From assembly GCA_017745595.1 (NCBI GenBank), contig WMBV01000001.1, forward strand, positions 248,001-312,000: a DNA stretch of 64,000 nucleotides, read 5' to 3'. The DNA comes from Bordetella petrii. GTDB taxonomy: Bacteria > Pseudomonadota > Gammaproteobacteria > Burkholderiales > Burkholderiaceae_B. Below the pieces are notes generated by a model. The model made no database searches. It saw only the letters and a program-made list of their open reading frames with translations, and was not told where the DNA came from. Positions 44,520-54,397 of this stretch are shown here, in pieces. Both the position numbers and the translations under genes were made by a program. The stretch's first letter is position 1; every line of letters starts with the position of its first letter.

Positions 44520-45403
44520 GCCAGTCTCCCGCCGCGCCGCGCCTGCCAGCCTTGCAGCAAATTGATCAACAGCAGCAACGCGAACGACAGCACCAGCATC
44601 ACCGTGGCGATGGCGGCGGCGCCGGCGTAGTCGAATTGCTCGAGCTTCGAGATGATCAGCAGGGGCGTGATTTCCGACACCATGGGACGGTTGCCGGCAA
44701 TGAACACCACCGACCCGTATTCCCCCACCGCGCGCGCGAAGGCCAGCGCGAAACCCGTGAGCAGGGCCGGCAAGACCGTGGGCAGCAGCACGCGCCGCAC
44801 GGTTTGCCAGCGGCTGGCCCCCAGGCTGGACGCGGCCTCTTCGATTTCGCGTTCGATGTCTTCCAGCACCGGCTGCACCGTGCGCACCACGAACGGAATA
44901 CCGATGAAGATCAGCGCCACCACGATGCCCAGCGGCGTGAAAGCCACCTTCAGCCCCAGCCACTGTTCCAGCGGGCCGCCCAGCCAGCCGTTCTTGGCGT
45001 ACAGCGCGGTCAGCGCGATGCCGGCCACCGCCGTGGGCAGCGCGAAAGGCAGGTCCACCAGCGCATCCACGATTTTCTTGCCCGGGAACCGGTAGCGCAC
45101 CAGCACCCAGGCCACCAGCATGCCGAACACCAGGTTCACCAGCGCGGCCAGCAAGGCGGCGCCGAAGGTCAACCGGTACGATGCCAGCACGCGGGGCGCG
45201 GTCACCGTATCCCAGAATCCGCCCCACCCCAGCCCCGCGCTCTTGAGCGGCAGCGACGCCAGCGGTATCAGCACCAGCAGGCTCAAATACAGCACCGCAT
45301 AGCCCATGGAAAGGCCGAAGCCCGGCAGGACACCGGGCCGCCGCCTGGGGCGTCCACCGGCGGCAGCGCCCGCCTTCGCCGTTGCAAAGGGACTCGTGTT
45401 CAT
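44516..45403 (-). CDS. cysT: Sulfate ABC transporter permease CysT (CysU)
   Basis: A 295-residue permease, the partner of CysW. The hydrophobic opening [40 protein letters not shown] and an EAA loop ([21 protein letters not shown]) are all CysT-like. It begins 24 nt after the sbp stop. An Arg/Gly-rich N-terminal extension of about 25 residues precedes the first helix. Confidence 0.94.
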   Translation of the reverse strand: MNTSPFATAKAGAAAGGRPRRRPGVLPGFGLSMGYAVLYLSLLVLIPLASLPLKSAGLGWGGFWDTVTAPRVLASYRLTFGAALLAALVNLVFGMLVAWVLVRYRFPGKKIVDALVDLPFALPTAVAGIALTALYAKNGWLGGPLEQWLGLKVAFTPLGIVVALIFIGIPFVVRTVQPVLEDIEREIEEAASSLGASRWQTVRRVLLPTVLPALLTGFALAFARAVGEYGSVVFIAGNRPMVSEITPLLIISKLEQFDYAGAAAIATVMLVLSFALLLLINLLQGWQARRGGRLA

Positions 45404-45427
45404 GTTTGCATTCCGCCGCCGCGCCGC

Positions 45428-46462
45428 TTATTTGCCGTTGGGCAAATAGATCTGGTCGAAGGTGCCGCCATCGCTGAAGTGCGTTTTCTGCGCCTTCTGC
45501 CAGCCGCCGAAGACCGGGTCGTCGATGGTGACCAGTTTCACTTTGGGGAACTGGTCGGCGAACTTGGCCGCCATCTGCGGATCGGTGGGCCGGTAGTAAT
45601 TGCGGGCGATGATCTCCTGCGCCTGCGGCGTGTACAGGAATTCAAGATAGGCCTGCGCCGCGGCGCGCGTGCCCTTGCGGTCGACGTTCTTGTCCACCAC
45701 CGCCACCGGCGGCTCGGCCAGGATCGATAACGATGGCACGACGATGTCGAACTGGTCCGGGCCCAGCTCTTTCAGCGCCAGGAAGGCTTCGTTTTCCCAG
45801 GCCAGCAAGACATCGCCCACGCCGCGCTCGACGAACGTGGTGGTCGCGCCGCGCGCGCCGGTGTCCAGCACCGGCACATGGCGAAACAGCTCGCCCACGA
45901 AGGCCTTGGCCTGCTCGGCGCTGCCGGCGTGGTGCTCCAGCGCGTAGGCCCAGGCCGCCAGGTAGTTCCAGCGCGCGCCGCCCGAGGTTTTAGGGTTGGG
46001 CGTAATCACCTCGACGCCCTCTTTGACCAGGTCGTTCCAATCGTGGATCTGCTTCGGATTGCCCTTGCGCACCAGGAACACGATGGTCGACGTGTAAGGC
46101 GAGCTGTTGCGCGGCAGGCGGCTCTGCCAGTTGCCGGGCAGCAGGCCGCGGGCCGCGATGGCGTCGATGTCGTAGGCCAGCGCCAGCGTCACCACGTCGG
46201 CGTCCAGGCCATCGATCACCGAACGGGCCTGCTTGCCGGAACCGCCGTGCGACTGGCGGATAGTCAGGGCCACGCCCGACTTGTCCTGGTATGCCTGGAT
46301 GAAGGCCGCATCCACTTCGCGGTACAGCTCGCGTGTCGGGTCATACGACACGTTCAACAACGACTGCGCTTGTTGCGCCTGTGCCGGCAGGCCCAGCACG
46401 AAGGTGGCGGCGATGGCGGCCAGCGAGGCCCAGAGTCTTTTCTTTTGCAGCATGCCTTGCAT
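45428..46462 (-). CDS. sbp: Periplasmic sulfate-binding protein
   Basis: A 344-residue sulfate receptor. A signal peptide ([23 protein letters not shown]) leads to [17 protein letters not shown], the family opening, and [24 protein letters not shown], which contacts the anion. Two in-frame Met codons (46462, 46453) give similar signal peptides; neither has a strong ribosome site. It is the first gene of the sulfate operon. Confidence 0.93.
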   Translation of the reverse strand: MQGMLQKKRLWASLAAIAATFVLGLPAQAQQAQSLLNVSYDPTRELYREVDAAFIQAYQDKSGVALTIRQSHGGSGKQARSVIDGLDADVVTLALAYDIDAIAARGLLPGNWQSRLPRNSSPYTSTIVFLVRKGNPKQIHDWNDLVKEGVEVITPNPKTSGGARWNYLAAWAYALEHHAGSAEQAKAFVGELFRHVPVLDTGARGATTTFVERGVGDVLLAWENEAFLALKELGPDQFDIVVPSLSILAEPPVAVVDKNVDRKGTRAAAQAYLEFLYTPQAQEIIARNYYRPTDPQMAAKFADQFPKVKLVTIDDPVFGGWQKAQKTHFSDGGTFDQIYLPNGK

Positions 46463-46518
46463 CCGATTGATATCAGCAATGCAGGCAAGTGTGCGGGTTG
46501 ACCCTACTAAACGGAACT

Positions 46519-46533
46519 AACCATTTTTTGGTT
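46519..46533. promoter_or_regulatory. Short inverted repeat in the sbp leader region
   Basis: AACCA (46519-46523) and TGGTT (46529-46533) flank a T5 spacer about 57 bp upstream of sbp. The position would suit a regulator such as CysB, which controls sulfur genes in related bacteria, but the repeat does not by itself match a known CysB site. Confidence 0.25.
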
Positions 46534-46573
46534 GCTCATCGCTGGCAGGTATAAGCGCCGTTGCGCGCCGGGC

Positions 46574-46600
46574 AAAAAAAACCGCGCCCAGAGGGCGCGG
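46574..46600 (-). terminator. Intrinsic terminator after the peroxiredoxin gene
   Basis: CCGCGCCC (46582-46589) pairs with GGGCGCGG (46593-46600) around AGA, followed on the minus strand by eight T's (46581-46574). It sits 54 nt past the peroxiredoxin stop and separates it from the sulfate operon. Confidence 0.9.
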
Positions 46601-46654
46601 AGGCGGCACCTGGCGCGGGCAAGGCGCATGTGCCCCGCCCACGCCTGGGGTTAT

Positions 46655-47296
46655 TTACTTATTCGGCTGGGGCGTGACGCGCAGGTACGGACGCACTGCC
46701 TTGTAGCCTTTGGGAAATTTCTGCTTCAGCACGGCTTCGTCTTGCAGCGACGGCACGATGATGACGTCGTCGCCGTCTTCCCAGTTGACCGGCGTGGCCA
46801 CGCTGTGGCTGTCGGTCAGTTGCAGCGAGTCGATGACACGCAGGATTTCATTGAAATTGCGGCCCGTGCTGGCGGGATAGGTGATGATCAGGCGCACCTT
46901 CTTCGCCGGGTCCACCACGAATACCGAACGCACGGTAACGGTGGCGCTGGCGTTCGGATGGATCATGTCGTACAACTCGGACACTTTCCGGTCGTCGTCG
47001 GCGATGATCGGAAAGTTGACCTTGGTGGACTGTGTATCGTTGATGTCTTCGATCCACTTGTTGTGCGAATCCACGCCGTCTACCGACAGCGCCAGCACCT
47101 TGACGTTGCGCTTGGCGAACTCGTCGGCCAGCTTGGCGGTGTAGCCCAGTTCGGTGGTGCACACCGGCGTGAAGTCGGCCGGATGCGAAAACAATACTCC
47201 CCAGCTGTCGCCCAGGAACTCATGGAAGCGGATCGGGCCGATGGACGATTTTTGCTCGAAATCCGGGGCGGTGTCGCCCAGACGAAGTTGGCTCAT
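46655..47296 (-). CDS. 1-Cys peroxiredoxin (Prx6/AhpC-TSA family)
   Basis: A 213-residue peroxiredoxin that reduces H2O2 and organic peroxides. The peroxidatic Cys46 sits in HPADFTPVCTTELG, and it is the only cysteine in the protein, so it is of the 1-Cys type needing an external reductant. The C-terminal domain (ATPVNWEDGDDVIIVPSLQD) is Prx6-like. ATG 47296 follows a GGAGAC ribosome site; an upstream in-frame Met adds a non-family tail. It ends in a strong terminator. Confidence 0.93.
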   Translation of the reverse strand: MSQLRLGDTAPDFEQKSSIGPIRFHEFLGDSWGVLFSHPADFTPVCTTELGYTAKLADEFAKRNVKVLALSVDGVDSHNKWIEDINDTQSTKVNFPIIADDDRKVSELYDMIHPNASATVTVRSVFVVDPAKKVRLIITYPASTGRNFNEILRVIDSLQLTDSHSVATPVNWEDGDDVIIVPSLQDEAVLKQKFPKGYKAVRPYLRVTPQPNK

Positions 47297-47425
47297 GGAA
47301 GTCTCCGTGCGGTAAGTGCCGCCGGCCTGTCGGCCGGCAGTCTGCAAAAGGCGACCCCGCGGGGCGGGATCGATGCGTCAGACGATTCTTACATCAATTC
47401 GGTATGACTGGAAATACGTTAGGGG

Positions 47426-47453
47426 CATATGCTTAATAATATTAAGCAATATG
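47426..47453. promoter_or_regulatory. AT-rich imperfect palindrome between acyl-CoA dehydrogenase and peroxiredoxin genes
   Basis: CATATGCTTAAT (47426-47437) pairs with ATTAAGCAATATG (47441-47453) around AAT, with one unpaired T. It covers the acyl-CoA dehydrogenase stop (47444-47442) and lies about 130 bp upstream of the peroxiredoxin start. It could be an operator for the peroxiredoxin or a transcript-end hairpin. It stands out from its GC-rich surroundings. Confidence 0.45.
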
Positions 47454-49268
47454 TGCTTGCGCGGCGCACGCATCGGCCACATCGCCCGCCCGCGCCGCGG
47501 CCGACAGCGACAAGGCGCGCGGCAAGATCTGCGCGCCGTAAAACAAGGCCGTGGACAGCTTGGCCCGGTAAAAGGGGTCGGTGGTGCCTTCGGCCAGCTG
47601 CTGCTGGCAAGCCAGCGCCGCGCGCGCCATTTGCCAGCCGCCATGCACGATGCCGGCCAGCATCAGGTACGGCACACTGGCCGCATAAACGGCGCGGATA
47701 TTCGACTGCGCATGCTCCAGAATGAACGCCACCGCGCCGTCATAGGCCTGGACGGCCTGGTCCAGGTTGACGCGCAGCAGTGTCAGCGCGCCCCGGTCGG
47801 CGGGCTGGGCGCGGCTGGCCGCGGCATCCAGCGCCTTGAGCGTGTCGCGCATGGCGGCAATGCAGGCGTAGGCCGTGGCGCCGCCGTCGCGCAGCGTCTT
47901 GCGGCTTACCAGGTCATTGGCCTGGATGGCGGTGGTGCCCTCGTAAATGGGCAGGATGCGGGCATCGCGGTAGTACTGGGCGGCGCCCGTTTCTTCGATA
48001 TAGCCCATGCCGCCGTGCACCTGGATGCCCAGCGAGGCCACCTCGACCGCCGACTCCGTGGAAAACCCCTTGACGATGGGCACCAGGTATTCGTAAAAGG
48101 CGCGATTGCGCGCGCGCACCTCGGCATCCGGGTGGTGCACCCCCTTGTCGTGCGCGGCGGCCGCCACGAACGACACGGCCCGCGCGGCCTCGGTCAGGCC
48201 GCGCATCGTCAGCAGCATGCGCTGCACGTCGGGATGGCGCACGATGGCCACCGGCCCCGCCGACCCTTCCACCGCCCGCCCCTGCACGCGCTCTTGCGCG
48301 TAGGCCAGCGCGTGCTGATAGGCCCGCTCGGCCACCGCGATGCCCTGCTGGCCCACGCCGAAGCGTGCCGCGTTCATCATGATGAACATGTATTCCAGGC
48401 CGCGGTTCTGCTCGCCCACCAGGTAGCCCACCGCGCCCTCGCCGGCCTCGCCCTTGCCCGATCCGTACAGCAGCACGGCGGTGGGACTGCCGTGGATGCC
48501 CAGCTTGTGTTCGAGCGAGGCGCACCAGACGTCGTTGCGCGGGCCCAGGCTGCCGTCGTCGTTGACCAGGAACTTGGGCACGATGAACAGCGATATGCCC
48601 TTGACCCCGGCCGGGGCGTCGGGCGTGCGCGCCAGGACCAGGTGGACGATGTTCTCGGCCAGGTCGTGGTCGCCGTAGGTAATGAAGATTTTCTGCCCGC
48701 TCAGGCGATACGTGCCGTCGCCTTGCGGCACGGCGCGGGTCGCCACCTGGGCCAGGTCCGAGCCGGCCTGCGGCTCGGTCAGGTTCATGGTGCCGGTCCA
48801 CTTGCCGGCGATCAGGTTGGACACGTAGGTCTGGCGCTGCGCGTCGGACCCCACCGTCAGCAAGGCCTCGATCACGCCGTCGGTCAGCATGGGGCACAGC
48901 GAAAACGCCAGGCTGGCCGCCTGGATGTTTTCGCTGGGGGCCACGGCCACCAGCTTGGGCAGGCCCTGGCCGCCCCATTGCGCCGGATGCTGCAGCCCCT
49001 GCCAGCCGCTGGCCGCGTATTCGGCAAACCCCTCGCGAAACCCCGGCGTGGTGGTCACCTGGCCGTCTTCCCAGCGCGGCGGCTGGGTATCGCCCGGCAC
49101 GTTCAGGGGCACGATGGCCTGTTCGACGAAACGGGCGTTCTCGTCCAGGATGGCGTCGACCAGGTCCGGCGTGACTTCTTCGAAGCCAGGCAGCTTCAGG
49201 ATTTCGTCCAGGCCGGCCAGCGCCTTGAGGGTGAAACGAAAGTCCTGCAACGGGGTGACGTAGGGCAT
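47442..49268 (-). CDS. Acyl-CoA dehydrogenase (DmdC-like long form)
   Basis: A 608-residue flavoprotein of the long acyl-CoA dehydrogenase class that includes 3-methylmercaptopropionyl-CoA dehydrogenase. FAD-contact segments are TMNLTEPQAGSDLAQVATRA and GQKIFITYGDHDLAENIVHLV; the C-terminal IQVHGGMGYIEETGAAQYYRD and LPIYEGTTAIQANDL hold the expected catalytic Glu. Electrons should go to the ETF encoded just upstream. ATG 49268 follows a GGAGAAAC ribosome site. The substrate is not predictable. Confidence 0.9.
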   Translation of the reverse strand: MPYVTPLQDFRFTLKALAGLDEILKLPGFEEVTPDLVDAILDENARFVEQAIVPLNVPGDTQPPRWEDGQVTTTPGFREGFAEYAASGWQGLQHPAQWGGQGLPKLVAVAPSENIQAASLAFSLCPMLTDGVIEALLTVGSDAQRQTYVSNLIAGKWTGTMNLTEPQAGSDLAQVATRAVPQGDGTYRLSGQKIFITYGDHDLAENIVHLVLARTPDAPAGVKGISLFIVPKFLVNDDGSLGPRNDVWCASLEHKLGIHGSPTAVLLYGSGKGEAGEGAVGYLVGEQNRGLEYMFIMMNAARFGVGQQGIAVAERAYQHALAYAQERVQGRAVEGSAGPVAIVRHPDVQRMLLTMRGLTEAARAVSFVAAAAHDKGVHHPDAEVRARNRAFYEYLVPIVKGFSTESAVEVASLGIQVHGGMGYIEETGAAQYYRDARILPIYEGTTAIQANDLVSRKTLRDGGATAYACIAAMRDTLKALDAAASRAQPADRGALTLLRVNLDQAVQAYDGAVAFILEHAQSNIRAVYAASVPYLMLAGIVHGGWQMARAALACQQQLAEGTTDPFYRAKLSTALFYGAQILPRALSLSAAARAGDVADACAAQAHIA

Positions 49269-49357
49269 TGTTTCTCCAGGGGTCAAATGGCGATTGTTGT
49301 GCTCTCCCGGGCCAATCTTAAACCTTTTGGGCTTCTATCAAGGTGCCCTTCGGTTAA

Positions 49358-49474
49358 GGTGTCTGACTCCCGGACTGTTAAGGTGTCTGACTCCCGCAGG
49401 GTGTCAGACACCGCGCTTTATTGGGCAATCCCTGCACACTTCGGTGTCTGACACCCTTGCGGGAGTCAGACACC
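49358..49474. repeat. REP-like palindrome pair plus half copy (locus 6)
   Basis: Standard copies at 49382-49412 and inverted 49443-49474 flank a 30-nt core. A duplicated 5' half copy precedes them (49358-49380). They lie between etfA and the acyl-CoA dehydrogenase, two minus-strand genes, just after the etfA terminator hairpin. Confidence 0.88.
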
Positions 49475-49483
49475 TTCATAAAC

Positions 49484-49530
49484 TAAAACCGGGCGTGCCC
49501 CGCCGGAAGCTTTCGGCCAGGCACGCCCGG
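49484..49530 (-). terminator. Terminator-like hairpin after etfA
   Basis: An 11-bp stem, CCGGGCGTGCC (49489-49499) with GGCACGCCCGG (49520-49530), is followed on the minus strand by TTTTAG. A small secondary stem sits in its loop. It lies 19 nt past the etfA stop. Confidence 0.7.
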
Positions 49531-49549
49531 CTCAGGCGTGGCGCGCGGT

Positions 49550-50479
49550 TTACAGCGCGTTGACCAGCTCGGGCACGACCTGGAACAGGTCGCCCACCAG
49601 GCCGTAGTCGGCCACGCCGAAGATCGGCGCTTCGGCGTCTTTGTTGATCGCCACGATGACTTTCGAGTCTTTCATGCCCGCCAGATGCTGGATGGCCCCC
49701 GAGATGCCCACCGCCACGTACAGCTGCGGAGCGACGATCTTGCCGGTCTGGCCGACCTGCCAGTCGTTCGGGGCATAGCCCGCGTCGACCGCCGCGCGCG
49801 AGGCGCCCAGCGCCGCGCCCAGCTTGTCGGCCAGCGGGTCCAGGATCTTGAAGTTCTCGGCGCTGCCCAGGCCGCGTCCGCCCGACACCACCACGCGCGC
49901 GCCGGCCAGCTCGGGGCGGTCGCTCTTGGCCACTTCGCGGCCCACGAACGACGATTTGCCCGAATCGGCCACCGCTTCGACGCTTTCCACCGCGCCCGCG
50001 CCGCCCGAGGCTGCCACCGCGTCAAAGCCGGTGGTGCGCACCGTGATCACCTTGACGGCATCGGCCGATTGCACCGTGGCAATGGCGTTGCCCGCATAAA
50101 TGGGGCGCTGGAAGGTGTCGGCCGATTCCACGCCGATGATGTCGGAAATCTGCGCCACGTCGAGCTTGGCGGCCACGCGCGGAGCCACGTTCTTGCCCGA
50201 GGCCGTGGCCGGGAACAGGATGTGGCTGTAGTTCGAGGCCACGGCCAGCACCTGGGCGGCCAGGTTCTCGGCCAGGCCATCGGCCAGTTGCGGCGCGTCG
50301 GCCAGCAGCACCTTGGCCACGCCGGCGGCCTGCGCGGCCTGCTCGGCCACGGCCTTGGCATCGCTGCCCGCCACCAGCACGTGCACATCGCCGCCCACCT
50401 TGGCCGCGGCCGCGATGGTGTTCAGGGTGGCGCCCTTCAGTTGGGCGTTGTCGTGTTCGGCAATAACCAGCGTCGTCAT
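49550..50479 (-). CDS. etfA: Electron transfer flavoprotein alpha subunit
   Basis: A 309-residue ETF alpha subunit that binds FAD and carries electrons from acyl-CoA dehydrogenases to ETF-ubiquinone oxidoreductase. The C-terminal FAD domain has [14 protein letters not shown], then [27 protein letters not shown] and [10 protein letters not shown]. Its start overlaps the etfB stop (TGATG at 50479). The length is standard (about 310). Confidence 0.96.
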   Translation of the reverse strand: MTTLVIAEHDNAQLKGATLNTIAAAAKVGGDVHVLVAGSDAKAVAEQAAQAAGVAKVLLADAPQLADGLAENLAAQVLAVASNYSHILFPATASGKNVAPRVAAKLDVAQISDIIGVESADTFQRPIYAGNAIATVQSADAVKVITVRTTGFDAVAASGGAGAVESVEAVADSGKSSFVGREVAKSDRPELAGARVVVSGGRGLGSAENFKILDPLADKLGAALGASRAAVDAGYAPNDWQVGQTGKIVAPQLYVAVGISGAIQHLAGMKDSKVIVAINKDAEAPIFGVADYGLVGDLFQVVPELVNAL

Positions 50480-51228
50480 CAGAGCACCTTCGCTTCGTTC
50501 TTGAGTTTGTCGACCAGCGCGGCCACGTCGGCCACCTTGATGCCCGCCTTGCGGGCCGGCGGTTCGCTGACCTTCAGCGTCTTCAGGCGCGGCGCGGGAT
50601 CCACGCCCAGGTCTTGCGGCGTGACGGTATCCAGCGGCTTTTTCTTGGCCTTCATGATGTTCGGCAGCGTGACGTAGCGCGGTTCGTTCAGGCGCAGGTC
50701 GGTGGTGACGATGGCCGGCAGCTTCAGCTTGATGGTTTCCAGGCCGCCGTCGACCTCGCGCGTAACGGTGGCTTCGCCGTCGGCGATGTCGACCTTGCTG
50801 GCAAACGTGGCCTGCGGCCAGTCCAGCAGCGCGGCCAGCATCTGGCCGGTTTGGTTGGCGTCGTCATCGATGGCCTGCTTGCCCAGGATGACCAGCTGCG
50901 GCTGTTCTTTGTCGACCAGGCTCTTGAGCAGCTTGGCTACCGCCAGCGGCTGCAGCTCGGCATCGGTCTGGACCAGGATGCCGCGGTCGGCGCCGATGGC
51001 CATGGCGGTGCGCAGGGTTTCCTGGCATTGCGCCACGCCGCAAGACACGGCCACGACCTCGGTGGCGCCGCCCTTTTCTTTCAGCCGCGTGGCTTCTTCG
51101 ACGGCGATTTCGTCGAACGGGTTCATGGACATCTTCACGTTCGCGATATCCACGCCCGTTTGATCCGACTTGACGCGAACCTTGACGTTGTAGTCAACCA
51201 CGCGCTTAACAGGTACCAGCACCTTCAT
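50479..51228 (-). CDS. etfB: Electron transfer flavoprotein beta subunit
   Basis: A 249-residue ETF beta subunit that binds AMP and forms the dimer with EtfA. The opening [20 protein letters not shown], the signature [15 protein letters not shown] and the recognition loop [21 protein letters not shown] are intact. A near-ideal AGGAGG (51241-51236) sits 7 nt before the ATG, consistent with high expression. It leads the etfBA pair. Confidence 0.96.
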   Translation of the reverse strand: MKVLVPVKRVVDYNVKVRVKSDQTGVDIANVKMSMNPFDEIAVEEATRLKEKGGATEVVAVSCGVAQCQETLRTAMAIGADRGILVQTDAELQPLAVAKLLKSLVDKEQPQLVILGKQAIDDDANQTGQMLAALLDWPQATFASKVDIADGEATVTREVDGGLETIKLKLPAIVTTDLRLNEPRYVTLPNIMKAKKKPLDTVTPQDLGVDPAPRLKTLKVSEPPARKAGIKVADVAALVDKLKNEAKVL

Positions 51229-51255
51229 CCAGCAGCCTCCTAATGATAAATAATT

Positions 51256-51272
51256 GGCCGGCGCAGCCGGCC
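51256..51272. other. GC-rich hairpin ahead of etfB
   Basis: GGCCGGC (51256-51262) and GCCGGCC (51266-51272) pair around GCA. It lies between the deacetylase stop and etfB, just before an AT-rich stretch holding the etfB ribosome site. It may be a weak terminator for the upstream gene; the T-run is poor. Confidence 0.4.
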
Positions 51273-51295
51273 CCGCATTGCACAATTCGTTGATT

Positions 51296-52219
51296 CTACA
51301 ACTTTGCCAGCGTCCGTATATGGGCGACCACGCTGCGCCCCAGGGCGGACAAGTTGTAACCGCCCTCGAGCAGGCTGACGATGCGCCCCTGGGCATGGCG
51401 GTCGGCGACCTCGGCCACGCAATCGGTGATCCAGGCGTAATCGGCTTCGACCAGCCCCATCTGGCCCATGTCGTCTTCGCGGTGGGCGTCGAAGCCTGCC
51501 GAGAACAGGATCAGTTCGGGCGCATGCGCCTGCAGGCGCGGCAGCCAGACGTCGCGCACCACGTCGCGAACGGCCGCGCCATCAGTGTACGCGGGCACCG
51601 GCACGTTGGCCATGTTGGCGGCCGGATGCCCGGTGCCGCTATTGGGAAAGAAAGGATGCTGGAAGAAACTGCACATCAGCACCCGCTCGTCGCCGGCGAA
51701 CGCCTCTTCGGTGCCGTTGCCATGGTGCACGTCGAAATCGACGATGGCCAGGCGCCGCACGCCATGCACATGCAGCGCGTGCTGCGCCGCAATAGCCACG
51801 TTGTTCAGGAAGCAGAATCCCATGGCCTGGTCGCGGCGCGCATGATGGCCGGGAGGGCGCACCGCGCAGAAGGCATTGGCGGCCTGCCCGCCCATGACCG
51901 CGTCGACGGCGGCGATGCCCGCGCCCGCGGCGTGCAGCGCGGCCTCGTAGGTATGCGGATTCATCATCGTATCGGGGTCGATGCTGCAATAGCCCTCGGC
52001 CGGCGAACGGGCCCGCAGGCTGTCGAGATAGCCGGGCGTATGCACGCGCAGAATGGCCTCGCGCGTGGCGGGCGGCGCTTCCTGTTCGAGCAGGAACGGC
52101 ATCAGGCCGCTGGCCAGCAGCTGATCGGCGATGGCGTCCAGCCTCTGCGGGCTTTCGGGATGCCAACTGCCCATTTCATGCAGCTTGCACGACGGGTGGG
52201 TAAGATACATGGTCTCCAT
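51296..52219 (-). CDS. Histone deacetylase-family (class II-like) amidohydrolase
   Basis: A 307-residue zinc deacetylase of the HDAC/AcuC/acetylpolyamine amidohydrolase superfamily. The catalytic His pair lies in [21 protein letters not shown] and the metal site in [15 protein letters not shown], with a later [12 protein letters not shown] Asp. The bacterial substrate is unknown; acetylated small molecules or protein lysines are both possible. ATG 52219 ([11 protein letters not shown]) is used; 52210 is an alternative with a better GGAG. It is divergent from mltB by only about 10 bp. Confidence 0.9.
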   Translation of the reverse strand: METMYLTHPSCKLHEMGSWHPESPQRLDAIADQLLASGLMPFLLEQEAPPATREAILRVHTPGYLDSLRARSPAEGYCSIDPDTMMNPHTYEAALHAAGAGIAAVDAVMGGQAANAFCAVRPPGHHARRDQAMGFCFLNNVAIAAQHALHVHGVRRLAIVDFDVHHGNGTEEAFAGDERVLMCSFFQHPFFPNSGTGHPAANMANVPVPAYTDGAAVRDVVRDVWLPRLQAHAPELILFSAGFDAHREDDMGQMGLVEADYAWITDCVAEVADRHAQGRIVSLLEGGYNLSALGRSVVAHIRTLAKL

Positions 52220-52229
52220 AAGGAAGATT

Positions 52230-53366
52230 ATGTTCATCTGTCGGCGATTCCTGCAAATCGGCATGCTTTCCGTGGTCATGGCCGGTTGCGCAAGCTCACC
52301 TCAACCGGGCTCGCCCCAGGCCCGCACCGCTTCCGAAACCGCCCACGGAACGGCCCCCATCCGCATCGGCCCCACCCAGCCGCCGGGCGAACCGCCGGCC
52401 GCCTCCACCGCCACGGGCGAACTGCGCCCCCAGGCACGCGCCTATGCCGAACAACTGGCCGCCGAACGCGGCCTGCCGCTGGACCCCATCGTGGCCGCGC
52501 TGGCCGATTCCCGCTACAACGCCACGGTGGCCCGGCTGATTGCCCCCGCCCCGCCCGGCCGCAAGGTATGGCGCAGCTGGGTCACCTACCGGGCCCGTTT
52601 CGTCGAACCCAAGCGCATCAAGTGGGGCGCCCAGTTCTGGGAAGAAAATCAGACTGTGCTGAACCAGGCTGCGCAGCGCTACGGCGTGCCCGCCGCGATC
52701 ATCGTGTCCATCATCGGCGTCGAAACCCTGTATGGGCGCAACATGGGCAGTTTCCGCGTGCTCGATGCCCTGGCCACGCTGGCCTTCGACTACCCCGACC
52801 CGAACAAGCCCGAGCGCGCCGACATGTTCCGCGGGCAACTGGGCGACTTCATCACCCTGGCGCTGCAAGACAAGCTGGCCCTGGACGCGCGCGGCTCGTA
52901 TGCCGGCGCCATCGGCATGCCGCAATTCATGCCGGGCAGCATCATGCGCTACGCGGTCGACGGCGACCACGACGGCCATATCGACCTGGCCGGCAGCGTG
53001 GCCGATACGGTGATGTCGGTGGGGAATTTCCTGGTCGAGCACGGCTGGCAGCGCGGCCTGCCGGTATTCGCGCCGGTGGTCCTGCCGCCCGACCCGTCCG
53101 CGCTGGCCTCGGGCGGGCTGCAGCCCACGCAAACGTGGGCCAGCCTGCGGGCCGCGGGCGCGCGGCTCGCCCCGGGCGCCGACGGCGCGGGCTGGATCGA
53201 CCATCCGCTGGGGGTCGTAGACCTGCAGGAAGAAGCGCGCGGCACCGTGCAATACCGAACGGCCACGCCAAACTTTTTTGCCCTGACGCAATACAACCGC
53301 AGTTATTTCTATGCCACCGCGGTTGCCGACCTGGCGGCCGCGCTACAGGCCCGCACGGGATACTGA
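52230..53366 (+). CDS. mltB: Membrane-bound lytic murein transglycosylase B (lipoprotein)
   Basis: A 378-residue lytic transglycosylase that cleaves peptidoglycan to 1,6-anhydro products. A lipoprotein signal ends in VMAGC with Cys20; a low-complexity linker follows. The catalytic Glu165 is in VSIIGVETLYGRNMGSF, and the family segments DFITLALQDKLALD and GAIGMPQFMPGS are present. ATG 52230 follows AAGGAAG. The start codon is about 10 bp from the divergent deacetylase start, so promoters must lie inside the neighbouring coding sequence. Confidence 0.93.
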   Translation: MFICRRFLQIGMLSVVMAGCASSPQPGSPQARTASETAHGTAPIRIGPTQPPGEPPAASTATGELRPQARAYAEQLAAERGLPLDPIVAALADSRYNATVARLIAPAPPGRKVWRSWVTYRARFVEPKRIKWGAQFWEENQTVLNQAAQRYGVPAAIIVSIIGVETLYGRNMGSFRVLDALATLAFDYPDPNKPERADMFRGQLGDFITLALQDKLALDARGSYAGAIGMPQFMPGSIMRYAVDGDHDGHIDLAGSVADTVMSVGNFLVEHGWQRGLPVFAPVVLPPDPSALASGGLQPTQTWASLRAAGARLAPGADGAGWIDHPLGVVDLQEEARGTVQYRTATPNFFALTQYNRSYFYATAVADLAAALQARTGY

Positions 53367-53373
53367 CCGTGCC

Positions 53374-53395
53374 GCGGGCGCCGGCCGGCGCCCGC
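53374..53395. other. 22-bp perfect palindrome between mltB and cysM
   Basis: GCGGGCGCCGG and its complement meet with no spacer. It lies in the 34 nt separating two convergent stops. It may help end both transcripts, but there is no T-run on either side. Confidence 0.45.
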
Positions 53396-53400
53396 CCCGC

Positions 53401-54321
53401 TTAGCGGGTTTCGTTGAACACGCCGGTCGACAGGTAGCGGTCGCCGCGGTCGCAGACGATGAACACGATGGTGGCGTTTTCGACGCGCTCGGCCACCCGC
53501 AGCGCCGCCACCAATGCCCCCGCCGACGAAATGCCGCCGAAAATGCCTTCTTCGGCGGCCAGCCGGCGCGCCATGGTCTCGGCCTCGGCCTGGCCGATGG
53601 ACTCATAAGCGTCGACCAGGCTGCGGTCGAAGATTTTCGGCATGTAGGCCTCGGGCCACTTGCGGATGCCGGGAATCTGCGAGCCTTCGGCCGGCTGCGC
53701 CCCGACGACCTGCACCTGGGGGTTGCGCGACTTCAGATAGGTGGACACGCCCATGATGGTGCCGGTGGTGCCCATGGCACTGACGAAGTGGCTGACGCGG
53801 CCGTCGGTCTGCGTCCAGATCTCGGGGCCGGTGCTCTCGATGTGGGCGCGCGGATTGTCGGGGTTGCCGAACTGATCCAGTACCGTGCCCTTGCCTTCGG
53901 CCTGCATGGCGGTGGCCAGGTCGCGCGCGTATTCCATGCCGCCCTTGCTGGCCGGCGTCAGGATGAGCTCGGCGCCATACGCGGCCATGGCCGCGCGGCG
54001 TTCCACCGACAGGTTGTCGGGCATGATCAGCACCATGCGATAGCCGCGCATGGCGGCCGTCATGGCCAGCGCGATGCCGGTATTGCCGCTGGTGGCTTCG
54101 ATCAGGGTGTCGCCCGGCTTGATTTCGCCGCGCTCTTCGGCGCGCAGGATCATGGACAGCGCCGGCCGGTCTTTGACCGACCCCGCGGGGTTGTTGCCTT
54201 CCAGCTTGGCCAGGATGACGTTGCCCCGTGCCTGGCCCGCCGCGCCCGGAATGCGCTGCAGGCGGACCAGCGGCGTGTTGCCGACGGTTTGTTCGATAGT
54301 GGGATAAGTAGTGGTAGCCAT
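53401..54321 (-). CDS. cysM: Cysteine synthase B
   Basis: A 306-residue PLP enzyme that makes cysteine or S-sulfocysteine from O-acetylserine with sulfide or thiosulfate. The PLP Lys is in NNPAGSVKDRPA and the phosphate loop is TSGNTGIALAM; SKGGMEYARDLA and VSAMGTTGTIMGVSTYLK favour CysM over CysK. ATG 54321 is standard. It is separated from the comEA-like gene by 76 nt on the same strand. Confidence 0.94.
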   Translation of the reverse strand: MATTTYPTIEQTVGNTPLVRLQRIPGAAGQARGNVILAKLEGNNPAGSVKDRPALSMILRAEERGEIKPGDTLIEATSGNTGIALAMTAAMRGYRMVLIMPDNLSVERRAAMAAYGAELILTPASKGGMEYARDLATAMQAEGKGTVLDQFGNPDNPRAHIESTGPEIWTQTDGRVSHFVSAMGTTGTIMGVSTYLKSRNPQVQVVGAQPAEGSQIPGIRKWPEAYMPKIFDRSLVDAYESIGQAEAETMARRLAAEEGIFGGISSAGALVAALRVAERVENATIVFIVCDRGDRYLSTGVFNETR

Positions 54322-54397
54322 GCGGCCGATAATAACCGCTGGCGCGGCGGCGCGGCACCAAAGCCGCGCTTGCGCCAGGGATACCGCCGGCCGGCGT

